A stretch of 64,000 nucleotides of DNA, from NCBI GenBank assembly GCA_017695115.1, contig JADILV010000041.1, positions 60,720-124,719 of the forward strand. The letters run 5' to 3'. The notes beneath the pieces were generated by a model. That model was not told the DNA's origin. It ran no database searches and was given only the letters and a program-made list of their open reading frames with translations. The translations under genes were made by a program, and so were the position numbers. Each line of letters starts with the position of its first letter. The first letter of the stretch is position 1. Source of the stretch: Candidatus Cryptobacteroides avicola (GTDB taxonomy: Bacteria; Bacteroidota; Bacteroidia; Bacteroidales; UBA932). Of the stretch, positions 54,676 to 63,550 are shown in pieces.

Positions 54676-55144
54676 GGCGTTTTATCGCACTTTCCGCCTC
54701 TTCATAGCCGTAACCTCGGCCAAGAGCGAACTTAAGCATCTTCAACCGGCTCTGGGGGTCATCCTTCAGAGCCTTTCTTTTCACCTCCAGCAACCTGTAC
54801 AGTCTGGAACCGGCCTGGTCACGGTTGATACTGCGCAAGGCCTCCTGGATGACGTCCGGGCCGATGCCTTTGGAGGCAAGGGCATACCGTATCTTTACGG
54901 TCCCCCACCCTGTCAGGGCAGCCTTGTCCCTGGCAAAGGCCGCAGCATAGCGCAGGTCATCTACATACCTGTCCTTGCATAGCGAGTCCAGCAGCGATGC
55001 CGCCATTTCCGGAACGGACTCCGGAGGGCATCCGTATCGGGACAGATATTCCGCAGCCTTTTTCAGCATGTCTCCGCTGCAGTATTCTTTCCTGGAGCAC
55101 AGGACACGGAGCCGGTCCAGGACCTTATCGTATATTTCTTCCAT
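54647..55144 (-). CDS. recX: Regulatory protein RecX
   Basis: 165 residues, no signal peptide. Three-helix repeats typical of RecX: LRVLCSRKEYCSGDMLKKA, YVDDLRYAAAFARDKAALTGWG with KIRYALASKGIGPDVI, and LKMLKFALGRGYGYEEAESAI. RecX limits RecA filament growth in recombination and SOS repair. It is last in the rlmN-patatin-recX series, 15 bases after the patatin gene, and its 3' end overlaps the GH2 gene from the other strand. Confidence 0.92.
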   Translation of the reverse strand: MEEIYDKVLDRLRVLCSRKEYCSGDMLKKAAEYLSRYGCPPESVPEMAASLLDSLCKDRYVDDLRYAAAFARDKAALTGWGTVKIRYALASKGIGPDVIQEALRSINRDQAGSRLYRLLEVKRKALKDDPQSRLKMLKFALGRGYGYEEAESAIKRLIESARTSE

Positions 55145-55159
55145 TTCCGGGGATGATAA

Positions 55160-57634
55160 TCAGAAATAATACCCGAACCCGATGTAGAATCCGGCCTTGT
55201 GGGTAAGGCTGGACCAGTGGAGATCGGCAATCAGCGGCCCCAGGACGGTATCGAAGGCATATCTGACTCCCGCTCCGAAAATGCCGGGCCCTTTCATATA
55301 GGTAGAAAAATCATTGCTGTCCCTCATATAGTTGACTATTCCCGAGACATAGTGGTTCCGGGCCACATTGAACCGCAGGTCGACGGCCGCCGTCGTAAGT
55401 ATGTTCCTGGCAAGGGCCAGATTGTTCACTCCAGTGAAAGATATCTGCTGGTCGATATACCTTCCGGGAATCAGCCCGCCGATGCAGTTCACATACGGGA
55501 GAGGCACCCTGTCGCCGAAAAGGAAGCGGACATTGGCCGACGGAATGACAGAGAACACGCTTCCTATGTTCACGACTCCTTTCGCATCAGCCTGGACAGC
55601 GTGGAAATTGTTGAACCTGTACGGGAACCCCGCAAAAGTCCATCCATAGCTTACCCCTGCCGTAAATCCGGATTTCGGGAAATATCCGTCATCGAAGGTA
55701 TCCGCCCTGGCATTCAGGAAAAGGGAAATGTAGTCGTTGCGCATCTGGTCCGGGTTGTAGTCTCCGAAAATTCCTCCTGAAGAATAAAGCGAGCGGAGAT
55801 TGAAATAATCGTTCCTCAGCCCGAACTGTATGTCAAACAGAGACCAGTTGATATTGGACAGATAAAACTCCTGACGGACATTCAGATAGTCGAGATTGAA
55901 CCTCGAAGTGGTATAGTCCATGAAGTTCATTCCGGTCCAGCGGACGGACGCCGTGGCATTAAGCGTCGGGGCCTTGGGGGCATTGTACGTATAGTGGAAC
56001 CTGAAATAAGGGTTGGTGCTTATCCTGCCGGTAAAATCGAAGATGGACCCCTGGAGCTTGTGTGCGTTGAGGGAGACATTCAGAAGCACCGAAACCACCT
56101 CTTCCGTATCAAGGCGCACACCGAAGCCGAAATGATGTATCGGCCCGGGCTTGCAGTTGATTACCAGATGGAACGGCTCGCTCTCCCCTTCCAGTTCGTA
56201 TGTTACATAATCGTATGCCTGGGTGCCGAACACACCTGCCACGACGGCCTCTATTTCGCTCCTGTTCACTTTGTCACCGGCACTGATGTTGATCCGCTTC
56301 ATGAGGACGTCGCGTTCCTTTTCATTTACTCCCCGGATTTCCACACCATCCACATATACGGAACCGGAATTTATGTCCAGCGCCTTGGCGTTGTGGAGGA
56401 CGAGACTGTCCCCAGCCATCATTTTCTTGACATTCAACAGTTTGTCCTCATTCTTGAATGCAGCTACATACCCCTTGTGTATGATACGGTCGATACTTTC
56501 AGCGTCGAAGCTCATCATGTTGTATTCGTCCAGTTCGGGCTTGATCGTAATGTCTGCCAGCTGCACGTTACGTTCATAGACAGAGCGTCCGAGCATGTCA
56601 ATACCGGCATTGATTATATCACCGATATTGTTGATCTCGTCATAGCGTTTCCTGCCGCTGGACACATCCACCCCTATGACTATGTCAGCCCCCATCTGAC
56701 GTGCGAGGGCCGTAGGATAATTGTCCCTCATGCCACCGTCCACAAGTACCATCCCGTCGGTTTTCACCGGTGCGAAAATCCCAGGTATAGACATGGTGGA
56801 GCGCATGGCAGTCGTGATTTTCCCGGAATGCCACACTTTTGCCTTCCCCGACACCAGGTCGGTCGCCACGCAGGCAAAGGGGATCGGCAGTCTGTTGAAA
56901 TCCAGCGAGTCCTGATACCCTACTGACAATGCACTGAAGATATTCTGGACATTCTGCCCATAGATGTATCCAGAAGGAAGGCTGCCCAGGAGATTGTCCT
57001 TTATGATGCTGACGGAATTTTCAGAATCAGCCCCGAGCTGCAGCTTGCCGTCATGCCTCTGCACATCGGTCCTTTCGAACTGCTCGGGCATTTCGGGCAC
57101 CTCTTCCTCATCCGTCCCGGGCCGGTCTCCGTCAGAGTACCTCAGTTCGTCCGCCTTCTGCTCCAGATAATATTCCTTTTTATAATAGAACGGGAATGAA
57201 AGCAGGTATTTTTCCTTGTATTTCTTCTCCGAATAGGATACGAATTCACGGGGTATACGGTCGCTGAGGGCAAGCTCCCAATCTATGCTCCTCACAATGT
57301 ATTCCAGTTCTTCCACACTGTATCCCAATGCATAGATACCTCCGACAAGCCCTCCCATGCTGGTTCCCAGAATCATGTCTATGGGCATCCCGATGGATTC
57401 GAGATAATCTATAGCCCCTATATGGGCAGCCCCTTTGGCCCCACCCCCGCTCAGGACAAGGGCCACGGTCGGCCTGTGCACACGGATGCTGTCCATCCTG
57501 GAACGTATCTCCGCTATGCTTGAAGAGTCATCGGAAACCGTCTGGAGAACAGCAGTCTGTATCCCATCCGCACGGATAGTGCCGCAACAGATGGAAAACA
57601 CAGCTGATACCGTAAGAATCAATCGTCTGATCAT
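55160..57634 (-). CDS. Patatin-like phospholipase with C-terminal BamA-type barrel
   Basis: 824 residues; signal peptide (MIRRLILTVSAVFSICCGTIRA). Patatin domain (about 58-400) with oxyanion motif LSGGGAKGAAHIGAID, nucleophile GTSMGGLVGG and the catalytic Asp in VDGGMRDNYPTALA; a POTRA-like part (about 410-500, SGSVYVDGVEIRGVNEKERD); then an outer-membrane barrel to the C-terminal FGYYF. This is the PlpD-like type Vd layout, in which the barrel holds or exports the lipase. An acidic insert of about 50 residues (170-220, GTDEEEVPEMPEQF) sits inside the patatin domain. ATGA overlap with rlmN upstream. Confidence 0.9.
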   Translation of the reverse strand: MIRRLILTVSAVFSICCGTIRADGIQTAVLQTVSDDSSSIAEIRSRMDSIRVHRPTVALVLSGGGAKGAAHIGAIDYLESIGMPIDMILGTSMGGLVGGIYALGYSVEELEYIVRSIDWELALSDRIPREFVSYSEKKYKEKYLLSFPFYYKKEYYLEQKADELRYSDGDRPGTDEEEVPEMPEQFERTDVQRHDGKLQLGADSENSVSIIKDNLLGSLPSGYIYGQNVQNIFSALSVGYQDSLDFNRLPIPFACVATDLVSGKAKVWHSGKITTAMRSTMSIPGIFAPVKTDGMVLVDGGMRDNYPTALARQMGADIVIGVDVSSGRKRYDEINNIGDIINAGIDMLGRSVYERNVQLADITIKPELDEYNMMSFDAESIDRIIHKGYVAAFKNEDKLLNVKKMMAGDSLVLHNAKALDINSGSVYVDGVEIRGVNEKERDVLMKRINISAGDKVNRSEIEAVVAGVFGTQAYDYVTYELEGESEPFHLVINCKPGPIHHFGFGVRLDTEEVVSVLLNVSLNAHKLQGSIFDFTGRISTNPYFRFHYTYNAPKAPTLNATASVRWTGMNFMDYTTSRFNLDYLNVRQEFYLSNINWSLFDIQFGLRNDYFNLRSLYSSGGIFGDYNPDQMRNDYISLFLNARADTFDDGYFPKSGFTAGVSYGWTFAGFPYRFNNFHAVQADAKGVVNIGSVFSVIPSANVRFLFGDRVPLPYVNCIGGLIPGRYIDQQISFTGVNNLALARNILTTAAVDLRFNVARNHYVSGIVNYMRDSNDFSTYMKGPGIFGAGVRYAFDTVLGPLIADLHWSSLTHKAGFYIGFGYYF

Positions 57635-58722
57635 AAGCCCGCTATGTCTGGAGTCCGTTTTTCTTTATGCTGTCCGGCCAGCATGCCGCATGCAGCCAGG
57701 ATATCTTCACCTCTGGACGCACGGATAGTCGTGGTGACTCCCGAGCGGGAAAGCCGGTCGCGGAAAAGTTCCATGACGCCTTGAGGCGACGGATCGTAAG
57801 GGAAATCAGGGATTCTGTGGAACCTGATCAGATTCACCCGGCATTCAAGCCCCGACAGCATACGCGCAAGTGCGTCCGCATGGCGTTTGGTGTCGTTGAA
57901 CCCGGCGAACATGGTATACTCGAAACTTACGCGGCGCTGCCCGGTGAAGTCGTACCGCCTTATAAGGTCCAGGACCTCTTCTGCCGGATACGCGTTCTCG
58001 ACAGGCATCATCGACAGACGCTCGTCCGGGAACGGATTGTGAAGGCTGACAGCCAGATGGCACCGGCTCTCGTCCAGAAACCTTTTCAGGAAAGGAAGCA
58101 CTCCGATGGTGGAAAGCGTTATGCGTTTCGGGCTCCATGCGAACCCCCAGTCCGCGGTAAGGACCTCGATGGCCCGGGCGACATTCTCATAGTTGTCCAG
58201 CGGCTCTCCCATGCCCATGAAAACTGCATTGGTAAGGGTGTCCGACTCGTCTACTGCGATGAACTGGGAAATGATGTCGGCCGCTTCGAGGTGTCCGTGA
58301 AAGCCCTGCCTGCCGGTCATGCAGAACCGGCATCCCATACGGCAACCCGACTGGGAGGACACGCACAGGGTAGCCCTGTCCCCGTCAGGGATCATAACGG
58401 CTTCGACCGCCCCGGATTCCGTTTTGGGAGAAGGCATCCCCGCCGCCGGATTCCGGGAGAAGACTCCCTCTACAGGGAAAAGATATTTCTTCGTGCCGTC
58501 CGAGGACACCTGCACCTGGCTGTACCCGGTCACTCCGACTTCATATTTCTCATTCAGGGCCGCCCTGCCGGCTTTAGAGATGTCGGTCATCTCGTCTATG
58601 CTCCGGACCTTCTTCTGATACAGCCATTTGGTCATCTGGCCTGCCGCGAACTTCGGAAGCCCGGCCTCCAGCGCCACCGACCTGAGTTCTTCCGGCGTTT
58701 TTCCTAAAAGTCTCTGTTTCAT
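57631..58722 (-). CDS. rlmN: 23S rRNA (adenine-2503-C2)/tRNA (adenine-37) methyltransferase RlmN
   Basis: 363 residues from ATG 58720-58722 (a further 23 open codons upstream are AT-rich leader). Radical SAM enzyme with the cluster motif CRMGCRFCMTG, the AVFMGMGEPLDNYENV segment and CGMLAGQ at the C-terminus carrying the methyl-carrying Cys. It methylates A2503 of 23S rRNA and A37 of some tRNAs. A -7-like TAACTTTG (58728-58735) lies just in front. Head of the rlmN-patatin-recX series. Confidence 0.95.
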   Translation of the reverse strand: MKQRLLGKTPEELRSVALEAGLPKFAAGQMTKWLYQKKVRSIDEMTDISKAGRAALNEKYEVGVTGYSQVQVSSDGTKKYLFPVEGVFSRNPAAGMPSPKTESGAVEAVMIPDGDRATLCVSSQSGCRMGCRFCMTGRQGFHGHLEAADIISQFIAVDESDTLTNAVFMGMGEPLDNYENVARAIEVLTADWGFAWSPKRITLSTIGVLPFLKRFLDESRCHLAVSLHNPFPDERLSMMPVENAYPAEEVLDLIRRYDFTGQRRVSFEYTMFAGFNDTKRHADALARMLSGLECRVNLIRFHRIPDFPYDPSPQGVMELFRDRLSRSGVTTTIRASRGEDILAACGMLAGQHKEKRTPDIAGL

Positions 58723-58803
58723 GAAGGCAAAGTTATATAAATTTGGTTTTACAGAACATCCGCGAAATATTATATTTGTATTTTTGAACAATAATCTAAA
58801 ATA

Positions 58804-58827
58804 GATAACCGGATTTCGGAGAAATCC
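58804..58827 (+). repeat. Copy 2 of the 24-bp dispersed palindromic repeat
   Basis: Identical (as reverse complement) to 39686-39709. It holds the hairpin GGATTTC/GAAATCC; the first ten bases GATAACCGGA pair again with TCCGGTTATC at 58848-58857 to form a larger stem. It lies in the 203-base gap between divergent rlmN and prmA. Confidence 0.7.
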
Positions 58828-58830
58828 TTT

Positions 58831-58916
58831 ACGTAAGTCCGACGGATTCCGGTTATCAAATGGTAGAATATTGAATATTAGAATAATATAATTGAATTAA
58901 TTCGTCGGACTTACGT
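58831..58916. repeat. Perfect 14-bp inverted repeats around an AT-rich 58-bp core
   Basis: ACGTAAGTCCGACG (58831-58844) and CGTCGGACTTACGT (58903-58916). The core is AT-rich with several ATATTGAATATT-like small palindromes. The right arm ends 9 bases before the prmA ATG. It could be a small mobile remnant, an operator or a small invertible element. No target duplication is clear. Confidence 0.6.
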
Positions 58917-58925
58917 GAATACTAT

Positions 58926-59801
58926 ATGAACAGTCAGGAATATATCGAAGTCGCGATAAAACTTGAACCCTTTTCCGAAGAAAACGCGGAAATCCTGATG
59001 GCCGAACTGGAGGAAATTCCGTTCGAGTCTTTCGAAGTATCCGGACCTTTCCTCAAATGCTACATTCCCAAAGAACAGTACTCCGCCCAGATGCTCAAAC
59101 TGGTGTTGAGCGGCATAGACGAAGACAGTTTTACGGTCCTGGACTTCAATGCCAGGCTCATCCCTCCCGCCAACTGGAACGCGCAGTGGGAAAGCCAGTT
59201 CAGCCCTATCGTCGTGGACAGGAAATGCACTATCAAGGCTCCTTTCCATACAGGGCTGCGCCGGACCAGGTTCAATATTACCATCGAGCCGCACATGGCA
59301 TTCGGGACCGGGCATCACCAGACTACATACCTGATGTGCAGGGCCTTGCTGCAGGACGAAGCGGAAATCAAAGGAAAGACTGTCCTGGACATGGGTTGCG
59401 GCACTGCCGTGCTGGCGATTCTGGCGGCCAAACTGGGGGCGGGACACCTGTATGCGATAGACATTGACGCCGTAGCGGCCCGTTCAGCGTACGACAACGC
59501 CTGCATCAACCGGCTCTCCCGCCGTATCGAGACCTACTGCGGGGATGCCTCCCTGCTCCAGATGGGCAAATATGACATCATCCTTGCCAACATAAACCGT
59601 AACATCCTCCTGCAGGACATGCCTACTTACGCCAGGTCGCTCCGAAGCGGAGGCTCTCTATACATGAGCGGATTCTTTACGGAAGACAAGGACGTCCTGA
59701 CTGACGCCGCAGGAAAAGAGGGTCTGGAATATGTATCTGAAGACATGATGGAAGGATGGTGCCGGCTGAAGTTCAGAAAAGCCGTTAAGGAAGGCCATTG
59801 A
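58926..59801 (+). CDS. prmA: Ribosomal protein L11 methyltransferase
   Basis: 291 residues, cytoplasmic. N-terminal L11-binding domain (FESFEVSGPFLKCYIPKEQY), then a class I SAM domain with TVLDMGCGTAVLAILAAKLGA, IDIDAVAARSAYDN and the NPPF-equivalent KYDIILANINRNILL. The upstream AFGTGHHQTTYLM motif is diagnostic of PrmA. It trimethylates L11. Divergent from rlmN, another ribosome-modification gene. Confidence 0.95.
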   Translation: MNSQEYIEVAIKLEPFSEENAEILMAELEEIPFESFEVSGPFLKCYIPKEQYSAQMLKLVLSGIDEDSFTVLDFNARLIPPANWNAQWESQFSPIVVDRKCTIKAPFHTGLRRTRFNITIEPHMAFGTGHHQTTYLMCRALLQDEAEIKGKTVLDMGCGTAVLAILAAKLGAGHLYAIDIDAVAARSAYDNACINRLSRRIETYCGDASLLQMGKYDIILANINRNILLQDMPTYARSLRSGGSLYMSGFFTEDKDVLTDAAGKEGLEYVSEDMMEGWCRLKFRKAVKEGH

Positions 59802-59808
59802 CAAAAAT

Positions 59809-59839
59809 TTTGTTTAGACTGAATTTCTGTCTATCTTTG
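59809..59839 (+). promoter_or_regulatory. Promoter of the tRNA-Leu gene
   Basis: TTTG (59809-59812), exactly 19 bases, then TATCTTTG (59832-59839): both boxes of the Bacteroidota vegetative promoter are perfect. Transcription would start just before the mature tRNA at 59852. Confidence 0.8.
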
Positions 59840-59851
59840 CGCACTGTGTCT

Positions 59852-59933
59852 GCGGGCGTGTTGTAATTGGTAGCCAAGCCAGACTTAGGATCTGGTGCCG
59901 CAAGGCGTATGGGTTCGAGTCCCTTCGCCCGCA
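59852..59933 (+). tRNA. tRNA-Leu (anticodon UAG)
   Basis: An 82-base cloverleaf: acceptor GCGGGCG/CGCCCGC, D arm with TTGGTA, anticodon stem CCAGA/TCTGG around the loop CTTAGGA (anticodon TAG at its positions 3-5), a long variable arm (TGCCGCAAGGCGT) as in class II tRNAs, and the T arm GGGTTCGAGTCCC. The 3' CCA is not encoded. Confidence 0.96.
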
Positions 59934-59940
59934 CAAGGAG

Positions 59941-59976
59941 ACAGAGGCAGGATTTTCCGCCTCTGTTTTTGTTTTT
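59941..59976 (+). terminator. Intrinsic terminator of the tRNA-Leu gene
   Basis: Arms ACAGAGGC (59941-59948) and GCCTCTGT (59959-59966) form a perfect 8-bp stem followed by TTTTTGTTTTT. Confidence 0.85.
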
Positions 59977-60043
59977 AACAGTCTTGTATTTGGCGATTAT
60001 CTTAAAGACAGAATGCAGTCAGACAGAGGAAGACATAATCAAC

Positions 60044-61438
60044 ATGACCAAAAGCAAAGCGAAAATACTTGTTGTGGATGACAATGCGGGAATCCGTTCG
60101 GCACTCGGTATCCTGCTGCCCCTGCATTTCTCGCAGGTAGAGATCATCCCTTCGCCCAACGAGCTGATTTCCAGAGTAGGTACGTTCGGTCCGGATGCCG
60201 TCCTTCTGGACATGAATTTCCACAGGGACATAAACACAGGAAACGAAGGGCTCTACTGGCTGTCCGAGCTGAAATCACGCTATCCGGACGTTCAGGTCGT
60301 GCTTTTCACGGCATACGCAGATATAGCTCTGGCCGTTGAAGGGATGAAACGCGGTGCGGCGGACTTCATCGTAAAGCCCTGGGACAACGACAAGCTCATC
60401 AATATACTGGAAAATGCCTGTGAAAAAGCCGGAAGGCATGGATCGGCCGCAAACAGGCCGCAGGAGAGCAAGGCAGACGCCCCGATGCTGTGGGGCACGG
60501 GAACTGCCATGTCCGAAATCAGGAAAACCGTCGGCAAAATCGCCATGACTGACGCATCAGTCCTGATCACCGGAGAGAACGGCACCGGCAAAGACGTACT
60601 GGCAAGAGAAATACACAGGCTGTCCGGCCGCAGCGGGATGCCCATGATAAACGTCGACCTGGGCGCCGTTCCCGAGACTCTCTTTGAGAGCGAACTGTTC
60701 GGGCATGCGAAAGGGGCTTTCACTGACGCCAAGACTGATTTTGCCGGCAAGTTCGAGCAGGCCCAGGGAGGGACACTGTTCCTGGATGAAATCGGGAACA
60801 TTCCGCTCCACCTGCAGTCCAAGCTCCTGCGGGTCCTGCAGAACAGGACGGTCACCCGTGTCGGGGATACCCGCAGCATACCTGTGAATATAAGGCTGGT
60901 ATGCGCCACCAACATGGACCTTCCGCAGATGGTCCGCGACGGGAAATTCCGAGAAGACCTTTTCTACCGCATCAACACGGTACAGATCCACCTCCCTCCG
61001 CTAAGGGAAAGGAAAGACGAAATCCCCCGGCTCTCGGAAATGTTCCTTGAAAAATTTTCGGGACAATACAACCGGAAGGTATCCTCCATCAGCGACGATG
61101 CACTCCGGGTGCTTGTCTCTGTCCCATGGAAAGGGAATATCCGGGAACTGCAGAACTGCATTGAGAAAGCGGTCATCATGTCTGAAGGGGAAACGCTTAC
61201 CGCAAACGACATAATGTCATCGGGAACCGGACCGGACCTGCATGCCGGCCCCGGTGACTGCAACACACCGACTGCTGCTGTCCGTGACGGAAACGGAGAA
61301 GATACTCTGGAGATGATAGAGGAAAAGGCCATACGGTCAGCCATGAAAAAATACAACGGCAACCTGTCCATGGTGGCAAAGGCACTTGACATAAGCCGTC
61401 CGACATTATACAGCAAACTGAGAAAGTACAATATCTGA
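60044..61438 (+). CDS. Sigma-54-dependent response regulator (NtrC family)
   Basis: 464 residues from ATG 60044. Receiver domain with ILVVDDNAG and phospho-acceptor D56 (DAVLLDMNF), AAA+ domain with Walker A GENGTGKD, sigma-54 contact loop GAFTDA (224-229), Walker B GGTLFLDEIGN, arginine finger region FREDLFYRIN, and a Fis-type helix-turn-helix at the end (MVAKALDISRPTLYSKLRKY). Activates sigma-54 promoters after phosphorylation. GAFTDA instead of GAFTGA is common in Bacteroidota. Pairs with the kinase gene 28 bases downstream. Confidence 0.95.
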   Translation: MTKSKAKILVVDDNAGIRSALGILLPLHFSQVEIIPSPNELISRVGTFGPDAVLLDMNFHRDINTGNEGLYWLSELKSRYPDVQVVLFTAYADIALAVEGMKRGAADFIVKPWDNDKLINILENACEKAGRHGSAANRPQESKADAPMLWGTGTAMSEIRKTVGKIAMTDASVLITGENGTGKDVLAREIHRLSGRSGMPMINVDLGAVPETLFESELFGHAKGAFTDAKTDFAGKFEQAQGGTLFLDEIGNIPLHLQSKLLRVLQNRTVTRVGDTRSIPVNIRLVCATNMDLPQMVRDGKFREDLFYRINTVQIHLPPLRERKDEIPRLSEMFLEKFSGQYNRKVSSISDDALRVLVSVPWKGNIRELQNCIEKAVIMSEGETLTANDIMSSGTGPDLHAGPGDCNTPTAAVRDGNGEDTLEMIEEKAIRSAMKKYNGNLSMVAKALDISRPTLYSKLRKYNI

Positions 61439-61466
61439 ACATACGGTGACTTCATCACGTCCTTGA

Positions 61467-62708
61467 ATGGAACTTGCATATATACTGATCCTGGCCGGAG
61501 CAATGGCGGCGACATTCATTGCAGCGGGTATCTATTTTACCGCCAGAACCCGCCGCAAGGTGACCTATATGCTTGATGCGCTTGAAGACAAGGAAACCAA
61601 TTTCAGATTCAGCGAGGACAGGGGCATGGAGAGGAAGTTCAACAGGACCCTGAACAGGATAAGGACAATATTCGAAAAGGAAAGGAACGAAATCCGTGAG
61701 CAGGAGCAATATTACGGCAAGATGCTTGACCACGTGCAGACAGGCATAGTGGTAATAGATGAGGACGGAGAAAGAATCAACTACTGCAACGCCATGGCCC
61801 TCCGGATTCTCGGAATGGCTACTTTCAGCAATATCAAACAGTTGAAGAGGATCAGCGAGTCTCTTGACGTGGCCTTCCGCAAAGTGGCGGAAGGCGCCGA
61901 GGAAAAGGCGAGCTATTTCAACGAATCATCCAGAGTCACGATATCCATCACAGCCTCCGAGGCGGAGATCCGTGGAAAGAATGTGAAAATAGTAGCATTC
62001 AATGACATAAGCAGCGACATTGAGGAAAACGAGTCCGCTTCCTGGACCAGGCTTATCAGGGTGCTTACGCATGAAATCATGAATACGGTGACGCCTATAG
62101 CCTCTTTGAGCGATGCCCTTGTGAAATACGCCGAATCCGATGCTTCGGAAGAGGGAAAGACAGACTCGCATGCCCCGGATATCAAGGCAGGACTCCAGAC
62201 GATAGCGACATCCGCAAACGGTCTGATAAAGTTCGTGGAATCATACAGGAACCTTACGCATATCGCCGCTCCTGTCAGGAAGGCATTCTTCCTGAGAGAA
62301 CTGATCGATACCATAAGGAAACTTACCGCTGGACAGTTTGCCGGTGCAGGTGCAGACTTGGTATATGAAGAAAAAGATGAAGACATACTGCTGTATGCAG
62401 ACTTCGGACAGATATCGCAGATACTGGTGAATCTGGTCAGGAACGCGCTTCAGGCCGGGGCTTCGGAAGTCCGCATCACCGCATGGATAGACAGTATGGA
62501 AAGCGTGGTCGTGGATGTGGCGAACAACGGACAGCCTATCAGCAAGGAGAGCCAGGAAGAGATTTTCGTGCCGTTCTTTACTACCAAACCTTCCGGAACA
62601 GGTATCGGTCTGAGCATTTCACGCCAGATAATGCGTCTGCACAACGGTACTCTGCGCCTCTCGTGCAGCGACTCCCGTCAGACAGTCTTTACGCTGGTTT
62701 TCAGATAG
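61467..62708 (+). CDS. Sensor histidine kinase, partner of the sigma-54 regulator
   Basis: 413 residues. One membrane helix at the N-terminus (AYILILAGAMAATFIAAGIYF) with almost no periplasmic part, so it probably senses a cytoplasmic or membrane signal. PAS-like domain (MLDHVQTGIVVIDEDGERINYCN), HisKA with the His in RVLTHEIMNTVTPIASL, ATPase with LVNLVRNALQAGA, DVANNGQPISKE and SGTGIGLSISRQI. NtrB/NtrY-like. The signal is unknown. Confidence 0.92.
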   Translation: MELAYILILAGAMAATFIAAGIYFTARTRRKVTYMLDALEDKETNFRFSEDRGMERKFNRTLNRIRTIFEKERNEIREQEQYYGKMLDHVQTGIVVIDEDGERINYCNAMALRILGMATFSNIKQLKRISESLDVAFRKVAEGAEEKASYFNESSRVTISITASEAEIRGKNVKIVAFNDISSDIEENESASWTRLIRVLTHEIMNTVTPIASLSDALVKYAESDASEEGKTDSHAPDIKAGLQTIATSANGLIKFVESYRNLTHIAAPVRKAFFLRELIDTIRKLTAGQFAGAGADLVYEEKDEDILLYADFGQISQILVNLVRNALQAGASEVRITAWIDSMESVVVDVANNGQPISKESQEEIFVPFFTTKPSGTGIGLSISRQIMRLHNGTLRLSCSDSRQTVFTLVFR

Positions 62709-62745
62709 CCTGAAAGACGCAGCCTCTACTGTAAAGGTCTCACAT

Positions 62746-63090
62746 TCACAGCATGGCAGCGACTTTGCGTATTGCATCAAGTTTCCGCATGAATGACTTA
62801 TCCTTGCGTGTCATCCGCATATTGTACCTTACCTGAAGACGTATCAACGGCTCCGCATCCACACCGAGCGCAGCCTCGAACATCAAAGCGGTTTTTTCTG
62901 TGAGGGGACGGTGTCCATTAAGGATTTCATTCAGAACAGAATACCCCATGCCCATCTGCTCTGCAAGTTTACGCTGTGAAATACCCCTGTATTCAATTTC
63001 ATCTTTCAGTATCGAACCGGGATGAGTCGGATATGCCGGTTCGACATTATTTGCGATCATATTAGGATCTACTCCCGGCATTATAATCAT
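62746..63090 (-). CDS. higA: HigA-type antitoxin, XRE family
   Basis: 114 residues from ATG 63088-63090 (another ATG at 63079-63081). Starts with the HigA lead-in EPAYPTHPGSILKDEIEYRGISQRKLAEQMGMGYSVLNEILNGHRPLT, a helix-turn-helix. It should bind and neutralise the toxin and repress the pair. Toxin-first gene order, 6 bases apart, is typical of higBA. Confidence 0.88.
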   Translation of the reverse strand: MIIMPGVDPNMIANNVEPAYPTHPGSILKDEIEYRGISQRKLAEQMGMGYSVLNEILNGHRPLTEKTALMFEAALGVDAEPLIRLQVRYNMRMTRKDKSFMRKLDAIRKVAAML

Positions 63091-63096
63091 AATCAA

Positions 63097-63411
63097 TTAT
63101 TTATAGTGGTTTGACAAATCAGTTATATTACAGATGGTGGCAATTGCCTCTCCATCTTTAATGTGTTCCTCAAACTCGATGCGATACCTGTCATTTACCC
63201 TCACGGAAGACAGTCCGGTTTTATCTCCTTTGAGTTTTTCGTAGTTCAATGCATTATACTGCATAAGGCCAAGGACATTGGTTGTCTCTCTCATCAAATC
63301 AATCACACGAATATACTTTCGTATTATTTGAGGCTGAAACCGGTGTTTTTTATCCGACAGTCCGGTTTTATATATCTCCAGCAGATAAGCCTCATTAAAA
63401 ATTATCTCCAT
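63097..63411 (-). CDS. higB: HigB-type toxin, RelE/ParE superfamily
   Basis: 104 residues from ATG 63409-63411. Motifs QPQIIRKYIRVIDLMRETTN, LNYEKLKGDKTGLSSVRVNDRYRIEFE and ICNITDLSNHYK match the RelE-like HigB fold with its basic catalytic face; such toxins cut mRNA on the ribosome. A perfect promoter precedes it. The 23 open codons upstream overlap that promoter and were excluded. Confidence 0.9.
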   Translation of the reverse strand: MEIIFNEAYLLEIYKTGLSDKKHRFQPQIIRKYIRVIDLMRETTNVLGLMQYNALNYEKLKGDKTGLSSVRVNDRYRIEFEEHIKDGEAIATICNITDLSNHYK

Positions 63412-63430
63412 GCCTGAATTTCTTTCGCTG

Positions 63431-63462
63431 CAAATATACGGTTTTTTCAATAAGTTCACAAA
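63431..63462 (-). promoter_or_regulatory. Promoter of higBA
   Basis: On the minus strand TTTG (63459-63462), 20 bases, then TATATTTG (63431-63438): both boxes perfect. The -7 box is 20 bases from the higB start codon. Confidence 0.7.
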
Positions 63463-63550
63463 AAATGCGAATTTTAGCATATATCCGTATAATGATTTTA
63501 TTCCCGCGGTAAAATTTTATACTTTTAATGTTTGTTTGATTGTAACCGGT

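Noticed and set aside
60713..60730. GAFTDA instead of GAFTGA in the sigma-54 activator
   Set aside because: The variant is frequent in Bacteroidota activators, and the other motifs are intact, so it is not a sign of lost function.
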